Shown piece after piece: positions 1-7,600 of a stretch of 9,415 nucleotides of DNA (position 1 is its first letter; each line of letters begins with the position of its first letter). The stretch is from NCBI GenBank assembly GCA_024278715.1, contig JAJRSN010000246.1, forward strand, positions 1 through 9,415, written 5' to 3'. Both the position numbers and the translations under genes were made by a program. The notes beneath the pieces were generated by a model, which was not told where the DNA came from, made no database searches, and worked only from the letters and a program-made list of their open reading frames with translations. Source of the stretch: Calditrichota bacterium. Its GTDB lineage: Bacteria; Calditrichota; Calditrichia; Calditrichales; Calditrichaceae.

Positions 1-936
1 AAACACTTGAAACCCCTGTTTACTCTGGAAATCGGCATTCCCGGAAGCAGCTACACTTTTGAAATCTGCCGTAGGCTGGGGCTCGATGAAAATATTATTT
101 TACGAGCTTCGGAGATAGCGGGAAAAGACACATACAAATTAGACGCCCTTTTGAGCGATGTCGCGCAAAAGAGCCAAAAATACATGCAGTTAACGCAGGA
201 AGTCAGCATTAAGAAATCCGAATTGGACAGTCTGGTGGAATTGTACAAAATTCGTTCGGACACGCTTAAGAAAAAGCAAAAGAAATTCGAAAAGGAGGCA
301 AAACAAAAAGCCGCCGAACTTTTGGAAAATGTGAACCGCGAAATCGAAAAGACCATTCGCGAAATCCGGGAATCGCAGGCTGATCGGGAAGTGGTAAAAA
401 AAGCCCGCCAACGCGTGCAGCAGTTGAGAGGGGAAATGCGGGACACGGAAGAAGCTCCTCCCGAAGCCCGGGTCGATTTTAAGTCGTTGAAGGTTGGACA
501 AAAGGTTCGTTCGCTAAAGTACCAATTTGACGGAGTAATCTCGAAATTATTTGATTCCAAAAAAGCCGTGGAAATTGACCGCGACGGAGTAAAAATTACG
601 GTAAAGGTGGATGAAATCGAATTGTTGGAAGGCGACCGCTCCGCCAAACCGATCAAAACCGCCGGGGGAGCCGCTGTCTCTCCGACGGCTAATATTCCCA
701 ATGAAATCAATTTAAGGGGATTGACCGTGGATGAGGCGTTATCGGAATTGGAGTCTTTTTTGGATAAAGCGCAATTGAGCTCGTGGACAGAAGTGCGCGT
801 AGTGCACGGAAAAGGAACCGGAGCGCTGCGGCAGGCGGTTCATCAATATTTAGCCCGTTCCCGGTATGTTAAAGATTTCCGTCTCGGTCGTTGGGGCGAA
901 GGCGACACCGGGGTGACCATTGTCTATTTGAAGTAG
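1..936 (+). CDS. mutS2: Endonuclease MutS2, C-terminal part (5' end outside the window)
   Basis: This is the last ~310 codons of a MutS2 protein (usual length about 750-800 aa). The frame is open to the left edge, so the TTG at 7 is an internal codon and not a start. Residue numbers below count from that codon. The end of the MutS ATPase domain is at 1-40, with GIPGSSYTFEI and RLGL typical of the family. A long charged Lys/Glu-rich coiled coil follows (about 45-145), then a small KOW-like beta region (157-208). The Smr nuclease domain spans 233-309 and carries INLRG at 234-238 and HGKGTGALR at 267-275. MutS2 binds branched DNA or stalled/collided ribosomes and counters recombination or rescues ribosomes, depending on species. 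The family's usual LDLR motif reads INLR here, with Asn replacing Asp. The gene ends cleanly at TAG (934-936) and converges with the ATPase gene at 1180. The identification is secure from domain order. Confidence 0.95.
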   Translation, partial: KHLKPLFTLEIGIPGSSYTFEICRRLGLDENIILRASEIAGKDTYKLDALLSDVAQKSQKYMQLTQEVSIKKSELDSLVELYKIRSDTLKKKQKKFEKEAKQKAAELLENVNREIEKTIREIRESQADREVVKKARQRVQQLRGEMRDTEEAPPEARVDFKSLKVGQKVRSLKYQFDGVISKLFDSKKAVEIDRDGVKITVKVDEIELLEGDRSAKPIKTAGGAAVSPTANIPNEINLRGLTVDEALSELESFLDKAQLSSWTEVRVVHGKGTGALRQAVHQYLARSRYVKDFRLGRWGEGDTGVTIVYLK

Positions 937-1179
937 ATTGTCCCTGCAATGATAAACCGCATAATCATTCCTTCCGTAACTGAGCATTGCAGTTCTTTGT
1001 GCATGATCTCGTCCAAATGTTCGGGGTGAAGATTAAAATTAATACTGAGCGAAGTAGATGTGTTAACGAAGCAGAAGCACGTGATACTTTTAAAGTGCGA
1101 GTACGATTAAGACAAATAATTGAGAGAAAAGCAGGGTATTTACAACTACATCCTTATAAGAGACGGCAATTAATTTCTT
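937..1179. other. Convergent intergenic spacer without a recognisable gene
   Basis: These 243 bases separate the convergent mutS2 and ATPase genes. The only open frame of note is a TTG-started 76-codon frame on the plus strand (987-1217). It has no visible ribosome binding site, shows no family resemblance and runs into the end of the ATPase gene, so it is not called. No strong GC-rich hairpin followed by a T-run is visible, so termination of both genes is unexplained apart from the weak inverted repeat at 944-992. Base composition becomes clearly AT-rich through this spacer. Confidence 0.5.
944..992. repeat. Inverted repeat just after mutS2 (8-bp arms)
   Basis: CTGCAATG at 944-951 is the exact reverse complement of CATTGCAG at 985-992, with 33 bases between. 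A second, overlapping pair, AATGAT (948-953) and ATCATT (964-969), could form an alternative smaller hairpin. It starts 8 bases after the mutS2 stop codon. It might help end the mutS2 transcript, but there is no T-tract behind it, so it is not a classical rho-independent terminator. Confidence 0.35.
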
Positions 1180-2391
1180 TTAAAATATCATATCTTCTGA
1201 AAGCAAAAAATCAATAATATTAATATGTTTGATACCCTCCCAGTCTTTTGTAAAATATTTGTCTAAGGACATAACATACTTCGGATAATTATTTCTAATT
1301 CTGGCTAATGTACCAAATTCACGCTCCATCGCTTTTTCGGAAGCCAAAAGATAAGTCACTTGAATGTAAGCCCTTTGATCATCTTTTTCCACGATAAAAT
1401 CAATTTCGGAATTCGCAAATTGCCCCACATAAACCTTGTAATTCCGTTTCTTTAGTTCAATATAAACTATATTTTCCAATAACTGATTGATATCCTGTTC
1501 CTTGTAACCTAAAACCGCGTGGCGCAGTCCTGTGTCCGTTAAAAAATATTTTTCACGAACCTCAAGTAATCGTTTACCTTTGATATCATAGCGAGGAACA
1601 CGCCGTACTATAAAAGCATCGACCAGATATTGGATGTAATTGTAAACTGTTTCTATGTTAGTCCTCCGCTGTTCTTTTTTTAAAAAATCAACAACTCGTT
1701 TCCCGGAAAAAATTTGGGCTGTGTTATCAAAAATAAATCGAATGATTTTTTCTAAAAAAGCTACGTTACGAATATTATTGCGGCGTACAATATCTTTTAA
1801 AACAATGGTATCAAATACGGCGTTTAGATATTCAAAAATTATCGGTCTTTCCCAGTGTAAATGATGAATACCGGGCATGCCGCCAACTTCAAGGTAATCT
1901 CTAAAATCCGTATCGCTGCTTTTCTGCTTGCCTCGGAATAAGAGAAATTCCGAATAGGTTAAAGGAAATACGGAAATTTCGATATATCTTCCGCCCAATA
2001 AAGTTGCCAATTCAGCAGATAATAGTCGGGCATTCGAACCGGCAAAATACAAATCGGCAATATCTTCTGAGAAAAGAGAAATAGCCGCTTTTTCCCACTG
2101 TTCAATTTGCTGTACTTCATCCACAAAAACATAAAGTTTCTTTTGAACCCTTTGGGAGTGTTGCCTAATCGTATTATATAAATCACTGTATGTTTGAATA
2201 TCTTCAAATTGTAAAGATTCCTTGTTAATATAGACAATACGATTTTTATCCACACCGGATTTTAGCAAATGATCGATGAAAAGTTTGATCAGCGTACTCT
2301 TTCCGGATCGTCTGATACCGGTGATAATTTTAATAACCGGCTGATCCCGCCATTTGAAAAGGCGGTTGATATAAAACTTTCTGTTATACAC
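1180..2391 (-). CDS. AAA-type P-loop ATPase with C-terminal DUF4143 (nuclease-fold-like) domain
   Basis: This is a 403-aa member of the widespread AAA_14/DUF4143 family of predicted ATPases, whose cellular job is unknown. Walker A is GIRRSGKST at residues 25-33 and Walker B is LYVFVDE at 86-92. A sensor-1-like AGSN lies at 117-120. The DUF4143 half contains a helical winged-helix-like middle (about 185-290) and a PD-(D/E)xK-like core (E329, D331, then the IQV strand at 343-345). That core resembles the restriction-endonuclease fold, but the usual catalytic lysine is not evident: Gln344 sits in its place. The length is normal and the gene is intact. The GTG start at 2391 follows an in-frame stop; GGAG lies 13 nt upstream, a long spacing. 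The gene is visibly AT-richer than its neighbours and unrelated to them in function, which suggests acquisition as a single-gene cassette. It has its own promoter and palindrome (2418-2462). Confidence 0.9.
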   Translation of the reverse strand: MYNRKFYINRLFKWRDQPVIKIITGIRRSGKSTLIKLFIDHLLKSGVDKNRIVYINKESLQFEDIQTYSDLYNTIRQHSQRVQKKLYVFVDEVQQIEQWEKAAISLFSEDIADLYFAGSNARLLSAELATLLGGRYIEISVFPLTYSEFLLFRGKQKSSDTDFRDYLEVGGMPGIHHLHWERPIIFEYLNAVFDTIVLKDIVRRNNIRNVAFLEKIIRFIFDNTAQIFSGKRVVDFLKKEQRRTNIETVYNYIQYLVDAFIVRRVPRYDIKGKRLLEVREKYFLTDTGLRHAVLGYKEQDINQLLENIVYIELKKRNYKVYVGQFANSEIDFIVEKDDQRAYIQVTYLLASEKAMEREFGTLARIRNNYPKYVMSLDKYFTKDWEGIKHINIIDFLLSEDMIF

Positions 2392-2417
2392 GAAACTTAT
2401 TGAACTCCGTATAAAAG

Positions 2418-2435
2418 TTTACGATATATCGTAAA
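2418..2435. promoter_or_regulatory. Perfect 18-bp palindrome, candidate operator
   Basis: TTTACGATATATCGTAAA is exactly its own reverse complement. It overlaps the last two bases of the predicted -10 box and is centred on the expected transcription start of the ATPase gene. A protein dimer bound here would block RNA polymerase, so repression is the natural reading. The regulator is not encoded by any recognisable small gene in the window. Autoregulation by the ATPase or a distant regulator are both possible. Confidence 0.5.
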
Positions 2436-2462
2436 TATAAAACATAGCGCCAGGATTTCCAA
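2434..2462 (-). promoter_or_regulatory. Predicted sigma70-like promoter of the ATPase gene
   Basis: Read on the minus strand, TTGGAA (2457-2462) and TATATT (2434-2439) are separated by 17 bases. This is the canonical spacing of a vegetative -35/-10 promoter, with one mismatch to TTGACA in each of two positions and one to TATAAT. Transcription would begin near 2427, about 36 bases before the GTG start at 2391. The predicted start lies inside the palindrome at 2418-2435. Confidence 0.55.
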
Positions 2463-2689
2463 GAAATTTAAAATATTTTATTCGATGCAAAAATGCTTTT
2501 TATTTCTGAGAAAGAAGTATGGTTAACAAAACCAGATAAGCGAAACTTAAAATGTTTTGACAATGTTTCCATTTTGCAACATAAATTGTTTGATATTCGC
2601 GATCAACAAAGTGATTTAATAAAAGCTGTGGCTTTTCGCCTTTCGACCGATGCTCAGTGGGACGATGAAAAAGATAATTGGGCGGGCAT
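2463..2689 (+). other. Intergenic stretch with an unrecognised, probably truncated reading frame
   Basis: The spacer lies between the ATPase promoter and the end of rluD. On the plus strand an ATG at 2493 opens a frame of about 65 codons (segments such as QQSDLIKAVAFRL and DAQWDDEKDNWAG) before it runs antisense into rluD, where it continues to 2834. The first part has a protein-like, mixed charged/hydrophobic composition. The part overlapping rluD looks like ordinary antisense translation. No clear ribosome binding site is seen before the ATG. It may be the leftover 5' end of a gene whose 3' end was lost when this junction formed, or chance. No family was recognised. Confidence 0.25.
2621..2636 (-). 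terminator. Weak hairpin downstream of rluD
   Basis: AAAAGC (2621-2626) and GCTTTT (2631-2636) pair around a 4-base loop. On the minus strand the second arm ends in TTTT and is followed by ATT. It lies about 55 bases past the rluD stop, at the end of the long minus-strand operon. The stem is only 6 bp and mostly A-T, so it is at best a weak terminator. No better candidate was seen. Confidence 0.25.
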
Positions 2690-3676
2690 TCACTCTTCCG
2701 GTTCTTCAAGCATAAAAAGATCGGGAAGTTTTTGCAGAGCCAGGCGAAAATTTTCCGGCAGATCCGATTCGAATTCCATTTTTTCGCCGCTGCGCGGATG
2801 CAGGAAAATCAGCTTTTTGGCGTGTAATGTTTGATAAGGCAAAAGTTTGAGTAAATGCAAGCCGCGTTTGCGCAGGTTGTCGGGTAAATTAAGAAGCTGG
2901 GTTTCTCTGCCGTTGTAAAGCTGGTCGCCTACAACCGGATGATGGATGTGGGTCATGTGCACGCGAATTTGGTGGGTTCTTCCGGTTTCGAGCTTCACTT
3001 CAATTAAGGTGACATATCTGAAGCGTTTAAGTACGCGGTAATGGGTAATGGCGTGTCTCCCGCGTTCATCGACGACAAATTTAATGGGATTTTTTCTGCT
3101 GCGGGCTATTGCTGCGCGGATGGTGTCTTTTTCTTCTGTAAAGTCGCCCCACACCAACGCCCAGTAAATTCGGAAAATTTCTTTGGTATCAAACTGACGG
3201 CGCAGTTTTCTTTGCGCGAGGTCGTTTTTGGCGATGACGATCAGTCCCGATGTGTCTTTATCAAGGCGGTGAACAATTCCCGGACGCACGGCTTCGCCGG
3301 TATCGGCAAGCCTGGACGTGTAATGTAAAAGGGCGTTTACCAGGGTGTTGGACTCGTTGCCCTTGCCCGGATGAACGACCATTCCCGCCGGCTTATTGAT
3401 TACGATAATATCATCGTCTTCGTAAACAATATTGATCGGAATGGGGGCTGGCTGAAGATCGATATCAACTTCTTTGAAATGGATGGTGATTTCATCGCCT
3501 TTGCGCAAAATATAACCGCTTTTGGCTGGTTCGTTATTAACCAGCACATAGCGATTCTTAATCAAGCGATAAAAATAAGAACGGCTATGCTCCTTAAAAC
3601 GGTTAGTCAAATAAACGTCCAGGCGATATCCGATATCTTCGTTATTAACGATTAGTGTTATTTTTTCTTCTGTCAC
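2690..3676 (-). CDS. rluD: RluA-family 23S rRNA pseudouridine synthase (RluD-like)
   Basis: At 328 aa it is essentially the length of E. coli RluD (326 aa). An S4 RNA-binding domain occupies about residues 15-75, with GYRLDVYLTN and the SRSYFYRLI stretch. The catalytic domain follows, with INKPAGMVVHPG (93-104) and the signature HRLDKDTSG (136-144), where D139 is the catalytic aspartate. RTHQIRVHM (233-241) is also a family hallmark. It isomerises uridines of large-subunit rRNA. RluD-type specificity for helix 69 is likely from the S4 domain but is not proven by sequence, and RluA-family paralogues are hard to tell apart. The start is GTG at 3676. The best purine-rich site (AAAGG) lies about 15 nt upstream, so translation may be weak or coupled to lspA, whose stop is 39 nt away. 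It is the last gene of the operon. Confidence 0.93.
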   Translation of the reverse strand: MTEEKITLIVNNEDIGYRLDVYLTNRFKEHSRSYFYRLIKNRYVLVNNEPAKSGYILRKGDEITIHFKEVDIDLQPAPIPINIVYEDDDIIVINKPAGMVVHPGKGNESNTLVNALLHYTSRLADTGEAVRPGIVHRLDKDTSGLIVIAKNDLAQRKLRRQFDTKEIFRIYWALVWGDFTEEKDTIRAAIARSRKNPIKFVVDERGRHAITHYRVLKRFRYVTLIEVKLETGRTHQIRVHMTHIHHPVVGDQLYNGRETQLLNLPDNLRKRGLHLLKLLPYQTLHAKKLIFLHPRSGEKMEFESDLPENFRLALQKLPDLFMLEEPEE

Positions 3677-3715
3677 AGGTTTATTAAATGTGCCTTTGTT
3701 TTCTTATTTGGTTAA

Positions 3716-4306
3716 TCAGGTTTCGACTGCTTCGTTTTTGGATTTGGGATAAGTCAGATTTTTCAAAGGATCGCCGATAAACAATACATAAAATATAAGA
3801 ATGATCATACCGATGGTCACAACCGAATCGGCGACATTAAACACGGGCCAACGGGTAAGGCTGTAGCCGGGGAATTGAAACCCGATCAGATTAAAAGAAG
3901 GAATGGAAATATCAATAAATTCAAAATCCAGGAAATCGACAACTTTACCGCGTATAAAACGGTCGAGTAAATTGCCAATCGCCCCGGCGGCGATCAGACT
4001 CAACGCCGTCTGAAGAAGCCAACCTTGATTTCGCAGGCGAAACAAATAATAAAAAACAAGACCAGCCGCTCCGAGTGAAAGAATCGTAAAGAGTACCGGA
4101 TTATCAATTCTTACTCCGAAAGCCATACCCGGATTTTCGACATAAGTGATACGAAAAAAATTTCCCAGAACCGGAATCGATTCGCCCAGACTCATACTGG
4201 TTTTGATTATGTACTTGGTCAACTGGTCCAGAAAAAGAACAAAGACGATTATTCCGGTCATCGTCAGATAGTTAAAGCGTTTTTCCATGAAAGCACCCGT
4301 ACTCAA
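3716..4306 (-). CDS. lspA: Lipoprotein signal peptidase (signal peptidase II)
   Basis: This inner-membrane aspartyl protease cleaves signal peptides from diacylglyceryl-modified prolipoproteins. Numbered from the TTG start, the conserved blocks are DQLTK (27-31), ENPGMAFG (57-64), GNLLDRFIRGKVVDF (111-125) and PVFNVADS (154-161). The two catalytic aspartates are D115 and D160. Four hydrophobic membrane segments are visible at about 15-33, 69-90, 98-115 and 155-178. At 196 aa it is slightly longer than the common 150-180 aa, with a charged C-terminal tail. The start is a choice: TTG at 4306 has a strong AGGAGA site directly upstream and begins 1 nt after the preceding stop. ATG at 4288 would give the more usual MEKR-type N-terminus but has only a poor site. 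TTG is preferred, and translational coupling to the DksA-like gene is likely. Confidence 0.96.
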   Translation of the reverse strand: MSTGAFMEKRFNYLTMTGIIVFVLFLDQLTKYIIKTSMSLGESIPVLGNFFRITYVENPGMAFGVRIDNPVLFTILSLGAAGLVFYYLFRLRNQGWLLQTALSLIAAGAIGNLLDRFIRGKVVDFLDFEFIDISIPSFNLIGFQFPGYSLTRWPVFNVADSVVTIGMIILIFYVLFIGDPLKNLTYPKSKNEAVET

Positions 4307-4316
4307 CTTATCTCCT
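4304..4316 (-). promoter_or_regulatory. Ribosome binding site deciding the lspA start
   Basis: AGGAGA (minus strand, 4311-4316) is followed after 4 bases by TTG (4304-4306). The TAA stop of the upstream gene (4308-4310) lies between them. The later ATG at 4286-4288 is 22 bases from this site, too far to use it. This favours the TTG start and termination-reinitiation coupling. Confidence 0.55.
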
Positions 4317-4682
4317 GCCCGATTCGGCGACTTTACAATCGAAACAAATGGTCGTCGTAGGAACCGCTTCCAGACGCGCCCGCGCTATTTCATTATTACA
4401 AACGCGGCAAATTCCGTAAGTTCCCCTTCTGATGCGTTCCAATGCCTGTTCTAATTGCTTTAGATATTTTTCGTCACGGGCGGCAAATAAAAACGCTTTT
4501 TCTCTTTCCATATTGTCAGTGCCAAGATCAGCCATGTGGTAAGAATAAGCCGAATGATCGCCGGTCGCTTCACGGGTGGTCGAATCGAGAACGGTGGAAC
4601 GTAAATAGTCCAGATTTTTCTTCACTTCTTCCTTCTTTTTCATGATAAGCTGCTGGAAATGTTCAAGATCCTTTTTGTTCAT
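4308..4682 (-). CDS. TraR/DksA-family C4 zinc-finger protein
   Basis: This is a 124-aa protein with an N-terminal helical coiled-coil half (residues 1-85). A four-cysteine zinc finger follows, with CRVC at 92-95 and CFDC at 113-116. DksA-type proteins enter the RNA polymerase secondary channel and modulate initiation together with ppGpp. The coiled-coil tip here reads HMADLGTDNMERE (49-61), with acidic D52 and D56 where DksA has its functional DxxDxA tip. It is shorter than E. coli DksA (151 aa) and its exact role cannot be assigned. The ATG at 4682 is well supported: AAGGAG sits 9 nt upstream inside the last codons of ileS, whose stop is only 4 nt away. Its stop is 1 nt from the lspA start, so it is translationally embedded between ileS and lspA. 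Confidence 0.9.
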   Translation of the reverse strand: MNKKDLEHFQQLIMKKKEEVKKNLDYLRSTVLDSTTREATGDHSAYSYHMADLGTDNMEREKAFLFAARDEKYLKQLEQALERIRRGTYGICRVCNNEIARARLEAVPTTTICFDCKVAESGRR

Positions 4683-4686
4683 AAAT

Positions 4687-7600
4687 CTATTCTCCTTTGG
4701 TTGATTTTTTTAATCCGAGTTTAAATCCAAATTCATCTATTTTAACATCTTTACAAAAATAGTCGTCTGTTTTACCGAAAACTATATTATCTGCTAACGT
4801 TTCAGTTTGAATGTAGTTCTGTTGATTTTTAATCGCTTCCGTTTTTTGAGGATCAAGACCGTCAACCTGAATAACGATATGGTCGGTAACTTCGAATCCG
4901 GCTTCTTTTCTTAAATTTTGCACACGATTTACAAATTCTCTCGCAAATCCTTCTTCCAGTAATTCTTTGTTTAACTGTAAATCCAAAGCAACGGTTAGGT
5001 TGTCTTCGGAATAGACGGCAAAATTTCCTTTGGCTTCCGAAGAAATGATCACATCCTCTTTTTCCAGTTTCAGCTCGTGATTTTCAATAAAAACGCGGGT
5101 GTAGCCCTTGCTCTCTAACTCGCGGATTTGGTTGTTGGAAAATCCTTTTATTATTTCCGTAAGAGGACCCATCAATTTACCCACTTTCGATCCGAGTACC
5201 TTAAAGTTGGGCTTGGCTTTTCTGACGACCAATTGTGTGTCATCTTCCACAAATTCGAGCGTTTTGACATTAACTTCTTCTTTAATAATTGAAGCCATTT
5301 TTTCTATGTCCTTGCGATCCTGAGCGATCGGCATAAAAAACAGGGCTCTGCTTAAAGGCTGGCGCACGCGAATTTGCTTTTCGTTGCGCAAAGCCCGAAT
5401 AATGGTAACCACCCTTTGAGCAAGTTCCATGGCTTTTTCCAAAGAAGGGTCGCGGCGCTTTTGCCGTTCCCCGTCTGCTTTCGGGAAATCGGTTAAATGC
5501 ACGCTCAACGGATCGTCTTTGGATTTTAAGTTCAAATAGATCTCTTCCGCCGTAAACGGAGATACGGGAGCCATCAGCCGCACAAAAGTAAGCAAAACTT
5601 CGTGCAGCGTTTGGTAAGCCGCTAATTTGTCGGCGCCGGATTCCGACTTCCAAAAACGACGGCGATTCCGGCGCACGTACCAGTTCGAAACGTCGTCAAT
5701 CATAAAATCGGACAATGTGCGAACCGCTTTGGTAATGTCGTAATTATCAAGGCTGTTATTTACCCGATCGACAATAGTGTAAAGTTTGGAAAGAATCCAG
5801 CGATCGATTTCGGGACGTTGATCGAAAGGTACTGGTTCTTCTTCGCCGCTGTATCCGTCCAGATTGGCGTACAGGACAAAAAAGGAATAAACATTGAGCA
5901 GGGTCGAAAAGAATCGGCGCACAACTTCCTGCAATCCGGCTTCGTCAAACCGTTTCGGGATCCACGGCGGACTCGCCGCCATAAAGTACCAGCGCAAAGC
6001 GTCCGCGCCGTAACGATCCATCATTTCCATGGGATAAACCACGTTCCCACGGGATTTGCTCATCTTCAATCCTTCTTTATCAAGGATCAATTCGTTGACA
6101 ATAATGTTTTTAAAGGCTGGTTTATTGAACAACACTGTAGCGATATTGTGCAAGGTGTAAAACCAGCCGCGCGTCTGATCGATGCCTTCGGCAATGAAAT
6201 CCGCCGGAAAGGATTTTTCGAACAGTTCTTTATTCTCGAACGGATAATGAAACTGGGCAAAAGGCATTGAACCCGAATCAAACCAGACGTCAATAATTTC
6301 CGGAGTACGACGATAAACTTTACCGTCTTTTTTGAAAATGATTCGATCGACGAAGGGACGATGCAGATCGATTTCATCTTCCATCTCCCGAACCGGCACC
6401 TGTTTGCCGTCTTCTTTTTCGTAAAAGCCTTCTTTAAGTTCTTCGATTGAACCGACGGCGATAGTGTCTTCGCCGTCTTCGCTTACCCACAAGGGCAGAG
6501 GCGTTCCCCAAAAACGATCACGGGATAAAGACCATTCTTTTACATCTTCCAGCCAGTTTCCGAATCTTCCCGGTCCTATTTCCGTGGGATTCCAGTTGAT
6601 GGTCTTATTCAATTCGATCATCTGTTTTTTATAGCGCGGAGAATCAATAAACCACGACTCGCGCGCGTAATAAATGATGGGGTTATCCGTCCGCCAGCAA
6701 TGAGGATAACTGTGCACATAATCAAAGGTGTTGCGATAGAGTTTTCCGCGTTTTTTTAAACCTTTGATCACATCCTTATCAACGCCTTCTTCAATATGAT
6801 CGGTATATTGGAAGGTTTTTACCGTGCGACCCGAAAATTCACCCACCTCGTCGGTAAAACGTCCGCCGGGGGTAACCGGCTGCAGGAACGGCAGGTTGAA
6901 TTTTTTGGACATTTCGTAGTCGTCTGCGCCAAAAGCGGGCGCCAGATGAACAATACCGGAGCCTTCTTCGGTCGAAACAAAGTCTGCCGTTAAAACGGTT
7001 AAAGCGTTCGGATATTTTTGACGATCGATCTTTAAAAATTCAAAGATTTGTTCATAGACCGTGCCAAAAAGTTCTTTGCCCTTAAATCGATTTAAAATCT
7101 CGTATTCTCCGTCCAGAACCTCAAGACGCGATTCGGCTAATACCAGTCTGTCAACTAAGGTTTTTTCGCCTTCTTTTGTTTTGATTTTGCGGGTGTTCTT
7201 CACCAGAACATAGTCGATATCCGCGCCCACAGCCATGGCGACATTAGAGATCAATGTCCATGGCGTGGTGGTCCAAACCAGCATATAAGCGCCTTCCAGC
7301 TCTTTTTTGGGCGAAGTAAGTATTTTCACTTTAATAAAACAGTTGGGGTCCGTAACCTCTCTGTAACCCAACGAAAGTTCGTGAGAACTCAACGGCGTCT
7401 CGATTGTGGGAGACTGAGGAACGATTTTAAAATCGCGGTAAATCAGTCCCTTTTCAAAAATCTGTTTAATTGCCCACCACACCGACTCGATATATTCGTT
7501 TTTGTAGGTGACGTAAGCGTTGTCGAGATCAATCCAATATCCCATACGATCGGTTAAAGTGCGCCATCCTTCTTTCATTTCAATATGGCGATTTACCAGA

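Noticed and set aside
51..710. 219-codon minus-strand frame opposite mutS2
   Set aside because: Serine/phenylalanine-rich translation typical of the antisense of a lysine/glutamate-rich coiled coil; mutS2 is clearly the real gene.
987..1217. 76-codon plus-strand frame between mutS2 and the ATPase gene
   Set aside because: It starts at TTG without a ribosome binding site, resembles no known family, and its end overlaps the ATPase coding region antisense.
1179..2476. Direct repeat TTTAAAATAT at 1179-1188 and 2467-2476 flanking the ATPase gene, as a possible target-site duplication
   Set aside because: Ten bases of pure A/T in an AT-rich region are expected by chance, and the left copy lies at the very end of the coding region.
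2500..2709. Minus-strand 69-codon frame starting inside the end of rluD
   Set aside because: It begins inside rluD in another frame, has no family resemblance and no supporting ribosome binding site.
5818..6270. 150-codon plus-strand frame opposite ileS
   Set aside because: Antisense shadow of an intact, strongly conserved synthetase gene.
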